Below are positions 1 through 6,873 of a DNA stretch of 14,613 bases, one piece after another. Under the pieces are notes generated by a model, which had not been told where the DNA came from, did not search any database, and saw only the letters and a program-made list of their open reading frames with translations. The DNA lies in contig ONQH01000004.1 in NCBI GenBank assembly GCA_900319885.1, forward strand, positions 1-14,613. Direction: 5' to 3'. Origin of the DNA: Candidatus Avelusimicrobium ruminicola. GTDB taxonomy: Bacteria; Elusimicrobiota; Elusimicrobia; Elusimicrobiales; Elusimicrobiaceae. Positions within the stretch are counted from its first letter, which is position 1. Each line of letters begins with the position of its first letter. The position numbers and the translations under genes were made by a program.

Positions 1-941
1 AGGGAATAGCGGTTCTTATAAAGTACATGGCGGCCCGTGGTGCTGGTGGATTTATCCAACCCGGCTACCGCTTTTTCTATTTGGTTGGCTACTTGCGCCG
101 GCGACGTGTACGAAATGTATACGCCCCCGGTGGCTTGGGCCAGTTGGGCGAGGGAATTTTCATCTAATTTAGAGACCACGGTTTTGCCCGTTTTATCTTT
201 CTTATACTCCACAACATGCCCGCCGGCATCTACCCGCGCGGGAATTAAGGCCCCTTCCGCCGTACCAATCCCTACCGCAATCACGCGGATGGCGTTTTGC
301 TGGGCAACTTCTTTGGCGTGTTTAAGTTCTTCAGCCGCGTGGTCTTCCCCGTCGGTGAGTAAAATCAGTGCTTTTTGCCCCGGATAGGTGGAAAGCATCC
401 GTGCGGCCAATTCTACAGCGGCCGCCAGCGAGGTCCCCGGTACCGGTAACATATCCGGCTGCAACGACGTAATAAAATAATTCAGTGCGTCTGTATCGGT
501 AGTAATCGGGCATTGAATATAGGCTTTGGAGGTAAAGGCAATAATGCCCAGGAGGTCTTCCCGCAGGCGCGTTACTAACATTTGCAACATGCGTTTGGCA
601 TTTTCCAAACGGGTAGGTTTGACGTCTTGTGCGCGCATACTGGCCGATACGTCCACCGCAATCACGGTTTGGGCAAAAGAGCCTTGTGCTTCGGTTACTT
701 CAATGCCCCACTGCGGGCCGGCCAAAGCCACAAATAAAAAGCAGACACATAAAACAAGTAGCGTGTTTCTCCAGCGGGAAACCGGGCGCAAATGGGCGGT
801 TAGTTGCCTTAGGGCCGCTACGCCAAAGAGTTTTTGCTCGTACCGGCGCACCAAACGTCCGCCCAGCCAAAGTACCGCTAACAGCAAGGCCAAGGCCGGG
901 ATTAAATAAAGTAAAAAAATGGGTTTGGCAAATAGTTCCAT
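1..941 (-). CDS. batB: BatB-like VWA-domain membrane protein (3' end beyond the window)
   Basis: Translating the minus strand from the ATG at 941-939 gives 313 open residues that run off the left edge. Two hydrophobic segments (about residues 7-25 and 59-76) are followed by a von Willebrand factor A domain. Its metal-binding (MIDAS) residues are visible: DVSAS (D97, S99, S101), the PGTSLAAA threonine and the LLTDGEDH aspartate. The last visible residues (HVLYKNRYS) resemble the stretch before the C-terminal membrane helix of BatB, so probably only that helix is missing. The start lies 4 bp after the batA stop, as expected within one operon. Bat proteins were first linked to aerotolerance in Bacteroides; here a role in envelope integrity, served by the MoxR ATPase, is inferred. 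Family assignment is firm, BatB rather than BatA rests on order and length. Confidence 0.9.
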   Translation of the reverse strand, partial: MELFAKPIFLLYLIPALALLLAVLWLGGRLVRRYEQKLFGVAALRQLTAHLRPVSRWRNTLLVLCVCFLFVALAGPQWGIEVTEAQGSFAQTVIAVDVSASMRAQDVKPTRLENAKRMLQMLVTRLREDLLGIIAFTSKAYIQCPITTDTDALNYFITSLQPDMLPVPGTSLAAAVELAARMLSTYPGQKALILLTDGEDHAAEELKHAKEVAQQNAIRVIAVGIGTAEGALIPARVDAGGHVVEYKKDKTGKTVVSKLDENSLAQLAQATGGVYISYTSPAQVANQIEKAVAGLDKSTSTTGRHVLYKNRYS

Positions 942-945
942 ACGC

Positions 946-1941
946 TTACGGAATCCTTATTAAAAATAATTTTTCTAAGACAATGGCCCCCGCTAATAAA
1001 AGTAACGCCAAATGCAACAGCGTGGCAAACTGATCTTGCATGTGAACCGTCACTTGGGGGGTGAATTTTGTTTTTTCCAACTCGTTAATTGTGTTATAAA
1101 TTTCATTTAACTGTTGCGTGTTTTGGGCGCGGTAAAATTGCCCGCCGGTTGTTTGGGCAATTTCCATAAGGAGTCCTTCATTGATTTCGTCCTCTTGGCT
1201 GGAATACATTGTTTGCCCGGGGGCACTGGCGGCGCCAATGGCATACACGCGTATGCCGTAAGAAGCGGCGGCTTTAGCGGCCATGACGGGGTCAATGGTG
1301 CCGGCGTTGGAATCCCCGTCGGTAAGAAGGATGATGATTTTACTTTTGGCCTTGCTGTCTTTTAAGTGATTGGCGGCCACGCCCAGCGCGTCGCCGATAG
1401 CGGTATAGTTGGCGTCAATCATCCCTAAATACATAGACGAAATATAGGCTTGCAAAGATTCGTGGTCCAGCGTGAGCGGGGCCTGGAGCATGGCTTGCTT
1501 GGCAAAAACAACCAGGCCAATGCGGTCCGTAGGGCGGTTACTCACAAAGCGTTTCGCCGTCATTTGCGACGCAATAAAGCGGTTGGGCTCAAAGTCTTTT
1601 TGTTGCATAGAGGCCGACGCATCCATCAGTAAAATAATATCAATCCCTTCCGTAGGGGGAAGTTGCGTGCGGTCAATTTTCACCGGTCGTGCCAGTGCCA
1701 ATACCAGTAGCACAAGCACCAACGCATACAACAGGGCCGGTAGCCACTGCGTAAGTAATAAACGCAGCGACCCTTGGCGCAACTGTAAATGCACCAGCGG
1801 GTAATTTAATTGCCGGGCATCACTTCCCTTTTGGGCCAACTTAAAAATAAAGAATAAGAACGGTAAAATCAGCAGCACCAACGCCCACGGATAGCGTAGG
1901 GAGAGGTTGCTGCCAAATAGAGAGGTAAGGGCGGACATCAT
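946..1941 (-). CDS. batA: BatA-like VWA-domain membrane protein
   Basis: The 331-residue protein has the usual Bat layout: two N-terminal membrane segments (about 18-35 and 65-84), a VWA domain from about residue 100, and a C-terminal hydrophobic helix (about 305-327). MIDAS residues are intact: DASAS (D107, S109, S111), T180 in the DANYTAIGD stretch and D208 in LLTDGD. A metal-dependent adhesion-type interaction at the outer face of the inner membrane is therefore likely. The start is a doubled ATG (ATGATG); the first overlaps the upstream stop as ATGA, so translational coupling is probable. The next gene (BatB) begins 4 bp after its stop. The client is unknown; MoxR-family ATPases are believed to act on VWA proteins encoded beside them, and that is the basis for placing it in this complex. 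Confidence 0.93.
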   Translation of the reverse strand: MMSALTSLFGSNLSLRYPWALVLLILPFLFFIFKLAQKGSDARQLNYPLVHLQLRQGSLRLLLTQWLPALLYALVLVLLVLALARPVKIDRTQLPPTEGIDIILLMDASASMQQKDFEPNRFIASQMTAKRFVSNRPTDRIGLVVFAKQAMLQAPLTLDHESLQAYISSMYLGMIDANYTAIGDALGVAANHLKDSKAKSKIIILLTDGDSNAGTIDPVMAAKAAASYGIRVYAIGAASAPGQTMYSSQEDEINEGLLMEIAQTTGGQFYRAQNTQQLNEIYNTINELEKTKFTPQVTVHMQDQFATLLHLALLLLAGAIVLEKLFLIRIP

Positions 1942-2846
1942 ACTTTCACCTCCACGCTTTGCGGGGTTTGCGGCTGAGGTTTAGGAGCCGTTTGCACAAT
2001 AAAATTCCGCAAGAACGTAATATCTTGATTGCGGGTATTTTCGGTCGGCTCGGCTTTGGCAAATTTAACCAAATCGCCCGAGGCTAAAAATTCCCGCAGG
2101 CCTTGCACAAACGAGGTAAACTGTGCCTGGGTTTTGATGCGGCGCAGTAGTTCGGCAGAGGTATCGGCAGATACATCCAACCCAAAGGCCTTTTGCAAAT
2201 ACGTGCGTAAAATATCGGTAAGGGTAATGTAGAAAAGTTTGTATTGTTTCTTTTCCCACAAGCCGCTATCCACGAGCGTATCAATTTGGCTTAGCGCAAT
2301 CACGTGCGGGGGGCGTTTATCCTGCTGGGCCTCTAATAAGGCCGCATCTTTTTTCAGGCGCCGCAGCCACCAAATTAACAAACAAATTAGCGCAATCAGG
2401 GCCAGCAAAATACACAGCCAAAGTACCCAGTCAACGGGTCGCTTGGGCGAACGGATTTCTTTGAGTTCCTGGTCCTTAAATAATTTTACCGCAGTAACGG
2501 TGATAGGCGTTTGCAAGGTAACGGTTTCTTGCGGTTGGGCTTGCAAAGCAAAAGACACGGTAAAGGTGGATTTTTCCAGCGTGAGGGGAAGAACGGTTAA
2601 ATCGGCTTGTGTCCGGTCCGGCGCCAGCGCATTAAGGGCCACGTGCGTAAGGGCAAAGTCCGCGGGGGTAGAATCTTCTACCAGTTGTACCGTTTGCCCC
2701 ACCGGATGCGACAAAACGGCTTGCGCCGCAAAGGGTTTGGCAAAGGGAACCTTCGTAGGGATTTCTTGCTGCATGACTGCAAGGCTTTGCGCCATAGCCA
2801 CACACGCGGTAATTAAAAACACAAACCCAAGCGTATATTTTTTCAT
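1938..2846 (-). CDS. BatD/DUF4381-like single-pass membrane protein of the Bat operon
   Basis: The 302-residue protein begins with a Sec signal peptide (residues 1-19, ending in AMA). A roughly 115-residue beta-rich exported region follows, then one strong membrane helix (about 139-161) with a basic LRRLKK flank, and a cytoplasmic alpha-helical tail. The tail (about 177-285) carries HVIALSQIDTLVDSG and FYITLTDILRTYL, the kind of sequence seen in DUF4381 or BatD-type proteins next to BatA/BatB. The very end is proline/glutamine rich. It is far shorter than full-length BatD proteins, so it could be a minimal version that joins a periplasmic domain to a MoxR-facing domain. Its stop overlaps the batA start by 4 bp and its ATG follows the DUF58 stop after 3 bp. 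Role inferred from operon position; exact family uncertain. Confidence 0.8.
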   Translation of the reverse strand: MKKYTLGFVFLITACVAMAQSLAVMQQEIPTKVPFAKPFAAQAVLSHPVGQTVQLVEDSTPADFALTHVALNALAPDRTQADLTVLPLTLEKSTFTVSFALQAQPQETVTLQTPITVTAVKLFKDQELKEIRSPKRPVDWVLWLCILLALIALICLLIWWLRRLKKDAALLEAQQDKRPPHVIALSQIDTLVDSGLWEKKQYKLFYITLTDILRTYLQKAFGLDVSADTSAELLRRIKTQAQFTSFVQGLREFLASGDLVKFAKAEPTENTRNQDITFLRNFIVQTAPKPQPQTPQSVEVKV

Positions 2847-2849
2847 AGA

Positions 2850-3740
2850 CTACTTCCTTATTTTTTTGGCTCTGCGCTTAAAAAAGGCAATCACCGGGTC
2901 GGCCAGCGGTTTGGCGGTATCGGCCACGATGGGTTCAATCTTAAACGGGGTAAACAGGGCGGACAATTCTTTGTGTTGTTTTTGTTCAAAATCGCGCAAC
3001 TGTTTATTTAATTCGCCGTCGGAAAGACACAATTCGTCCGTTTCTCCGGTTTCCGGGTCAACGGCACTGATGCAGACCGGCACACGGGGTAATTGATATT
3101 CCAACTTGTCTTGTACTTTAATGGGAATTAAGTCAAATTTTTTGGCGGCTAACTTAAACGGACGTTCAAACTGGGCCACCGGGGCCAAAAAGTCGGAAAT
3201 GAGCACCACAATTCCTTGGTGCTTAAGCACTTTGAGCAACGTTTCCAACCCCAGGGCAATATTGGTTTTAGTTCGCTTGGGTTCAAAGGCAACTAATTCG
3301 CGAATCAAACGTAAAATGTGGCGTTTGCCTTTTTTGGGGGGGACAAATAATTCTATTTGGTCCGAGAATAACAACAGGCCTACTTTATCGCTATTTTGCA
3401 AGGCAGAAAAGGCAAACAAGGCCGCCAGTTCGGCCGCGGCCTGCTGTTTGAATTTATCGGCAGAGCCAAATTGTTGGGAGCCGGACACATCACACGCAAT
3501 CATGACGGTCAGTTCGCGTGTTTCGTTGAATTTTTTTATGTACGGGATGCCGGTGCGGGCGGTTACGTTCCAGTCAATGCTGCGCACATCATCCCCCGGG
3601 ATATATTCGCGCACTTCGGCAAATTCAATCCCTTGCCCTTTGAACGTGCTTAAATATTCCCCGGCAAATGTTTCGCTTACAAGCCGGTCCGTTTGGATTT
3701 CAATTTGGCGGACTTTTTTCAAAATTTCCGCAGTATCCAT
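2850..3740 (-). CDS. DUF58 domain protein (VWA-like fold)
   Basis: The 296-residue protein has the hallmark DUF58 block at about residues 37-63 (GIEFAEVREYIPGDDVRSID followed by WNVTAR). A degenerate VWA-like domain follows, with DVSGS (D84, S86, S88) in the MIDAS position and the ISDFLAP stretch near residue 171. No signal peptide or membrane helix is visible, so it is probably cytoplasmic and a direct partner of the MoxR ATPase. It starts 17 bp after the moxR stop, preceded by a purine-rich GGGGGTAAGGG sequence that serves as the ribosome binding site. DUF58 genes follow moxR in many bacterial phyla; the molecular task of the pair is not settled. The gene contains back-to-back homopolymers (T6 then G7 on the plus strand at 3330-3342), but the frame is intact. 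Confidence 0.93.
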   Translation of the reverse strand: MDTAEILKKVRQIEIQTDRLVSETFAGEYLSTFKGQGIEFAEVREYIPGDDVRSIDWNVTARTGIPYIKKFNETRELTVMIACDVSGSQQFGSADKFKQQAAAELAALFAFSALQNSDKVGLLLFSDQIELFVPPKKGKRHILRLIRELVAFEPKRTKTNIALGLETLLKVLKHQGIVVLISDFLAPVAQFERPFKLAAKKFDLIPIKVQDKLEYQLPRVPVCISAVDPETGETDELCLSDGELNKQLRDFEQKQHKELSALFTPFKIEPIVADTAKPLADPVIAFFKRRAKKIRK

Positions 3741-3757
3741 CCCTTACCCCCTACTGG

Positions 3758-4741
3758 CTACGGTACATCTACCGCATCAAAAATTTGCGTGACAATATTG
3801 TCCGCCGTTACGTTTTCGGCTTCGGCTTCGTATGACAATAATACCCGGTGGCGAAGTACATCCAGGCCGATGGCTTTAATATCTTCGGGCGTTACGTAGC
3901 CGCGCCCGTTTAAGAAGGCATAGGCTTTGGCGGCTTGCGTAAGGAAGATCGTCGCGCGCGGGCTGGCCCCGTAGGCAATAAAGGAGGCTAGTTTTTCTAA
4001 CCCAAACGCCTTGGGGTCGCGTGTGGCAAAGACTAAACTCACGATATAATTTTTTATTTTTTCGTCCACGTAGATATTGTCTACCACGCCCCGGGCTTTC
4101 AAAATCATTTCCGGCGTAACGGACGTGTTAACTTCAATTTTTTGGTGACTGGCCATCCGTTCCAAAATTTGCTTTTCTTCTTCTTTGCTGGGATACGTCA
4201 CCAAGACTTTGAGCATAAAGCGGTCCACTTGTGCTTCCGGCAGCGGATAGGTGCCTTCCTGTTCTACCGGGTTTTGCGTAGCCAATACCATAAAAGGGGC
4301 CGGCAACGGATAGGTTTCGTCGCCGATAGTTACTTGGCGTTCTTGCATGGCTTCCAAAAGGGCGCTTTGCACTTTGGCGGGGGAACGGTTGATTTCATCG
4401 GCCAGTACAAAGTTGGCAAACACGGGCCCGCGTTTGGGGAAGAAGGACCCTTCTTTCGGACTAAAGATTAACGTCCCGGTAATATCCGCGGGAAGTAAAT
4501 CCGGCGTAAATTGGATGCGGTTAAATTGGGCGTGGATGGCTTGTGCCAAGGTTTTAACAGCCAGCGTTTTGGCCAACCCCGGTACGCCTTCAATGAGTAC
4601 GTGCCCGTCTGCCAGTAAGGCAACCAGCATTTTTTCCAGCAGGGCTTCTTGCCCTACAATCACTTTGCTGATTTCACGTTTCAAATCTTGCAGAAAAATA
4701 CTTTCCTGTTGTACTTGTTGGTTAATAGCGGATATTTCCAT
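3758..4741 (-). CDS. MoxR-family AAA+ ATPase
   Basis: The 327-residue protein is a standard MoxR ATPase. It has a Walker A motif GVPGLAKT (residues 52-59, K58), a Walker B segment VLADEI (112-117), a sensor-1 asparagine in ATQNP (N157) and a candidate arginine finger in QVDRF (R174). The family-typical DEINRSPAKVQSALLEAMQE is present, as is a C-terminal lid domain with SPRATIFL and HRVLLSYEAEAE. Family members are chaperone-like ATPases that activate or assemble partner complexes, usually those with VWA proteins. It is the first gene of the minus-strand operon, with ribosome binding site AAGGGGG (4746-4752) 4 nt before the ATG, and the promoter at 4768-4796. Length and motifs are normal for the family. 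ATP hydrolysis is predicted; the client proteins are presumably the BatA/BatB pair downstream. Confidence 0.96.
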   Translation of the reverse strand: MEISAINQQVQQESIFLQDLKREISKVIVGQEALLEKMLVALLADGHVLIEGVPGLAKTLAVKTLAQAIHAQFNRIQFTPDLLPADITGTLIFSPKEGSFFPKRGPVFANFVLADEINRSPAKVQSALLEAMQERQVTIGDETYPLPAPFMVLATQNPVEQEGTYPLPEAQVDRFMLKVLVTYPSKEEEKQILERMASHQKIEVNTSVTPEMILKARGVVDNIYVDEKIKNYIVSLVFATRDPKAFGLEKLASFIAYGASPRATIFLTQAAKAYAFLNGRGYVTPEDIKAIGLDVLRHRVLLSYEAEAENVTADNIVTQIFDAVDVP

Positions 4742-4767
4742 AATGCCCCCTTTTTAATATTACTTAT

Positions 4768-4796
4768 ATTATAGATAAATTAGCAGGTTGTGGAAA
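4768..4796 (-). promoter_or_regulatory. Sigma-70-type promoter of the moxR/bat operon
   Basis: On the minus strand a perfect TATAAT (4773-4768) lies 17 bp downstream of TTTCCA (4796-4791), a weak -35 match. The expected start of transcription is near 4761, giving a leader of about 20 nt that includes the AAGGGGG ribosome binding site at 4752-4746. No other good promoter is seen upstream of moxR. Confidence 0.6.
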
Positions 4797-4846
4797 CATT
4801 TCGCAAGCCAAAAAAATAATTAGAACACGGGATATACCTTATGAAT

Positions 4847-4863
4847 CATAAATCGGATTTATG
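4847..4863. promoter_or_regulatory. 17-nt palindrome, candidate operator
   Basis: The sequence CATAAATCGGATTTATG is a perfect dyad: 8-bp arms around a single central G. It lies between the divergent moxR and receiver-like genes, about 50 bp upstream of the moxR -35 box and about 40 bp upstream of the proposed -35 of the plus-strand gene. Size and symmetry suit a dimeric repressor or activator, but no regulator gene is present in the window and the site is AT-rich, so chance is possible. Confidence 0.4.
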
Positions 4864-4899
4864 GCCCAAAGACCCTGGTGAATTTTAGGCACAAAGACC
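4863..4899 (+). repeat. Direct repeat GGCNCAAAGACC, two copies 25 bp apart
   Basis: GGCCCAAAGACC (4863-4874) and GGCACAAAGACC (4888-4899) differ at one base and are spaced 25 bp start to start, about two and a half helical turns. They sit immediately upstream of the proposed -35 region of the plus-strand gene at 4937, and the first copy touches the palindrome at 4847-4863. They could be tandem activator sites or part of a structured element. No known motif was recognised. Confidence 0.5.
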
Positions 4900-4901
4900 T
4901 A

Positions 4902-4930
4902 TTTCCTAGGGAGGAGCGCTTTGCTACAAT
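4902..4930 (+). promoter_or_regulatory. Extended -10 promoter, apparently leaderless, for the receiver-like gene
   Basis: TGCTACAAT (4922-4930) is an extended -10 box. TTTCCT at 4902-4907 lies 17 bp upstream as a weak -35, similar to the one used by moxR on the other strand. The -10 ends 6 nt before the ATG at 4937, so transcription should start at or next to the ATG. A purine-rich GGGAGGAG (4909-4916) lies about 20 nt before the ATG, too far for a normal ribosome binding site and upstream of the predicted start of transcription. Confidence 0.55.
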
Positions 4931-4936
4931 AAAAAT

Positions 4937-5971
4937 ATGAAACGTGTGGTAAGCCTGCTAATTTGTTTGGTAAATTGTGCCGTGTGGGCACCCGCCCAGG
5001 GCAGTTTGCTAAGTAAAATGGCCCGTAGAACGCCGCGTGTGGCCCTGGAGCATAATTCGCTTTCGTTACCTATGCAACGCAAAGTGGCCCTTCAAATGCG
5101 TGAGCGCCTTCTAAAACCGTTTACGCCGCTACGCACCCAAGCGGCCGCGCGGGATTTGGCCCACTTTACACAACCTAAACGCACCCGTATTTTACAGCAG
5201 TATCGTAATGCTTTGGCAAAAACTCAAACGTTGGCAAAATCGTTAGATGCTACTATTTTTTATCAAGGCACTGCCGAAAGCCGTCATCTTTTGCCGCAGG
5301 AAATCATTGATGCGCAACAAGATATTCTAAAGGTACTTGGTGATGTAAAAGCCGCCGGTGTCTATTTTAGCAAAGATACGGCTCCTGCGTTGCAACAAGC
5401 CGAAACGTACCTGCGCGGCGTATTGGACTTTTATCAAATGAGCGGAACCGGGATGTTAAAGCCGTTGGGGAAACCCTTGGAACAGGCCCGTCAGGATTTC
5501 AACCCGGATGTTTTCTTCTTAAGAGAGCCGCAAGTGCCGGCGAAACCTGTCGTATTGCCGCAACAAGTGCGGGTGGCCATCATTACCGATTATGGCGTAT
5601 TGGCAGATTTTCAACGGATGCAAGCCAATGAACACTTGCCGTCGTGGCAATTTGATGTCTATCATAACCCGGAGGAGTTTTTGCAAACACCCGGCCACCA
5701 AAATTATGATTTAGTGTTAACGGATGTAGTAATTGACCACGGGGGTGGTTTGTATTTGGCGCGCCAATTACGTTTGGAGCAATATAACCGCGGAATTGTG
5801 GCGTTAACTGCGTTCCCGGAAGAAGGCAAAGTCGGGAGGGAATTGTACGCCGCCGGGATGGATGGGATGATTATGCTTAGCGACATAGACCCGTATCTTA
5901 TTTTGGAGCGGCCTGCTATGTTTGCACAAAAGTTACGTGCTTATTTCCATTATCATCCTTTGAAGCCTTAA
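4937..5971 (+). CDS. Exported protein with a degenerate response-regulator receiver domain
   Basis: The 344-residue protein opens with a signal-peptide-like segment (MKR plus a hydrophobic run, to about residue 20; no good lipobox around C14). A basic, helical central region (about 28-190) matches nothing I recognise. Residues about 211-335 look like a CheY-type receiver: VRVAIITDYG supplies one acidic residue (D218), YDLVLTDVV supplies the phospho-acceptor-like D263, and IVALTA supplies T291. The conserved lysine expected after the AAGMDG stretch is replaced by a non-basic residue (around L314/S315), and only one of the paired N-terminal acids is clear. If exported, it cannot meet a cytoplasmic kinase, so the fold may serve protein binding rather than phosphorelay. 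The gene stands alone between the bat operon and the polyene operon and ends before the terminator at 6009-6033. Confidence 0.85.
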   Translation: MKRVVSLLICLVNCAVWAPAQGSLLSKMARRTPRVALEHNSLSLPMQRKVALQMRERLLKPFTPLRTQAAARDLAHFTQPKRTRILQQYRNALAKTQTLAKSLDATIFYQGTAESRHLLPQEIIDAQQDILKVLGDVKAAGVYFSKDTAPALQQAETYLRGVLDFYQMSGTGMLKPLGKPLEQARQDFNPDVFFLREPQVPAKPVVLPQQVRVAIITDYGVLADFQRMQANEHLPSWQFDVYHNPEEFLQTPGHQNYDLVLTDVVIDHGGGLYLARQLRLEQYNRGIVALTAFPEEGKVGRELYAAGMDGMIMLSDIDPYLILERPAMFAQKLRAYFHYHPLKP

Positions 5972-6008
5972 TAAATAAAAAATTGTCCAAAATTGGATAG
6001 GTGTATAT

Positions 6009-6033
6009 AAAAACCGCCTCGGTGCGGTTTTTT
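6009..6033 (+). terminator. Rho-independent terminator
   Basis: ACCGC (6013-6017) and GCGGT (6024-6028) form a stem around CTCGGT, extended by A-T pairs from the flanking A and T runs, and followed by T6 (6028-6033). It lies about 40 nt after the stop of the receiver-like gene and separates it from the polyene operon. Confidence 0.85.
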
Positions 6034-6049
6034 GTGCTTATTCTACTAT

Positions 6050-6078
6050 TTGTATTATTAAGTCATTTTAGTTATCAT
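6050..6078 (+). promoter_or_regulatory. Sigma-70-type promoter of the polyene operon
   Basis: TTGTAT (6050-6055) and TATCAT (6073-6078) are 17 bp apart, both four-to-five-of-six matches to consensus. Transcription would start near 6085, leaving a leader of about 25 nt that contains AAGGAG (6097-6102), 7 nt before the ketoreductase ATG. The surrounding stretch is AT-rich, so other placements are possible. Confidence 0.5.
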
Positions 6079-6109
6079 AGTAATATAGGTTATTTTAAGG
6101 AGTATTTTT

Positions 6110-6841
6110 ATGACATCTTCGCGCAAAATTGCATTAGTAACCGGGGCCAGCCGCGGTATTGGCCTGGCCATTGCCAAACAACTGGCGCAGGACGGGTTTG
6201 ATATTTGGCTTAATTACCATTCCAATCACGCCGCCGCTAAGGCTGCCCAACAAGAAGTGCAAGCCTTAGGTGCCCAGTGCACGCTACTTCCCTTTGACGT
6301 GGCGGATGCCCGGGCGGTGCAAGATACGCTAAACCCGTTGCTGGCTACACAGACCCCGTATGCCTTGGTAAACAATGCGGGGATCCGGCGCGATAATTTG
6401 CTTATCTTTATGCAAGACAAAGAGTGGACGGATGTGCTGGCTACCGTTTTGGGGGGATTTCATAATGTCACCAAAACCGTCTTGGCGGCTATGATACACG
6501 CCAAACAAGGGCGTATTGTAAATATTGCCTCTTCGGCCGCGCATGCGCCGGTGCCGGGGCAAACCAATTATTCGGCGGCCAAAGCCGGGATTGTGGGCGC
6601 CACCCGCAGTTTAGCGGCGGAAGTGGCCAAGCGTAATATTTTAGTCAATGCCGTTTCGCCGGGGTTTATTGAAACCGAGATGTTGGACGGTTTACCGATT
6701 GATAAAATCTTGCCGCTTATTCCGTTGCACCGGTTAGGCAAACCGCAGGAAGTGGCTGACCTGGTTTCGTTTTTATGTTCGCCAAAAGCGTCCTATATTA
6801 CAGGGCAGGCGTTTCAGGTAAACGGTGGAATTTGCATGTAA
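6110..6841 (+). CDS. fabG: 3-oxoacyl-ACP reductase, FabG-type SDR (ApeQ-like ketoreductase)
   Basis: The 243-residue protein is a classical short-chain dehydrogenase. It has the nucleotide-binding motif TGASRGIG (residues 11-18), NNAG (88-91) and the catalytic set S141, Y154 and K158 in NYSAAKAG, followed by the [10 protein letters not shown] stretch typical of FabG. It should reduce the beta-keto group of ACP-bound chains with NADPH in the cytoplasm. Strong ribosome binding site AAGGAG (6097-6102) fixes the start. It is the first gene of the plus-strand operon and lies 32 bp before the ketosynthase. Sequence alone cannot separate housekeeping FabG from the ApeQ-type reductase of aryl polyene clusters. 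The neighbouring ketosynthase, carrier protein and paired dehydratases favour a dedicated pathway enzyme, so the symbol is family-level. Confidence 0.94.
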   Translation: MTSSRKIALVTGASRGIGLAIAKQLAQDGFDIWLNYHSNHAAAKAAQQEVQALGAQCTLLPFDVADARAVQDTLNPLLATQTPYALVNNAGIRRDNLLIFMQDKEWTDVLATVLGGFHNVTKTVLAAMIHAKQGRIVNIASSAAHAPVPGQTNYSAAKAGIVGATRSLAAEVAKRNILVNAVSPGFIETEMLDGLPIDKILPLIPLHRLGKPQEVADLVSFLCSPKASYITGQAFQVNGGICM

Positions 6842-6858
6842 GGGCAAGCGGTTAAACT

Positions 6859-6867
6859 TGATATAAT
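6859..6867 (+). promoter_or_regulatory. Extended -10 promoter, apparently leaderless, for the ketosynthase
   Basis: TGATATAAT (6859-6867) is a perfect extended -10 box ending exactly 6 nt before the ATG at 6874. No convincing -35 is found 16-18 bp upstream, and no Shine-Dalgarno sequence precedes the ATG. This could let the rest of the operon be transcribed independently of the ketoreductase, from a message starting at the initiation codon. Confidence 0.55.
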
Positions 6868-6873
6868 AATAGT

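Noticed and set aside
2239..3096. Long plus-strand open frame of 285 codons
   Set aside because: It lies antisense across the BatD-like and DUF58 genes, both supported by motifs and operon spacing. Its translation is rich in Ser, Cys and Lys with no domain.
3330..3342. T6 followed by G7 in the DUF58 gene
   Set aside because: Considered as a frameshift or slippage site, but the DUF58 frame is continuous on both sides and the codons read normally (VPPKKGK).
3106..3792. Plus-strand open frame of 228 codons
   Set aside because: Antisense shadow of the DUF58 gene; no recognisable domain and no ribosome binding site.
4801..4936. Possible riboswitch (c-di-GMP or similar) in the divergent region
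   Set aside because: The repeats did not match any riboswitch core I know, and the predicted start of transcription lies downstream of them.
5986..5997. TCCAA-AA-TTGGA hairpin after the receiver-like gene
   Set aside because: Arms of only 5 bp with a 2-nt loop and no T run; too weak to call, and the real terminator follows at 6009-6033.
6001..6201. GTG-started 66-codon frame with a hydrophobic stretch
   Set aside because: It runs through the terminator hairpin and promoter and into the ketoreductase gene out of frame. The hydrophobicity comes from AT-rich intergenic sequence.
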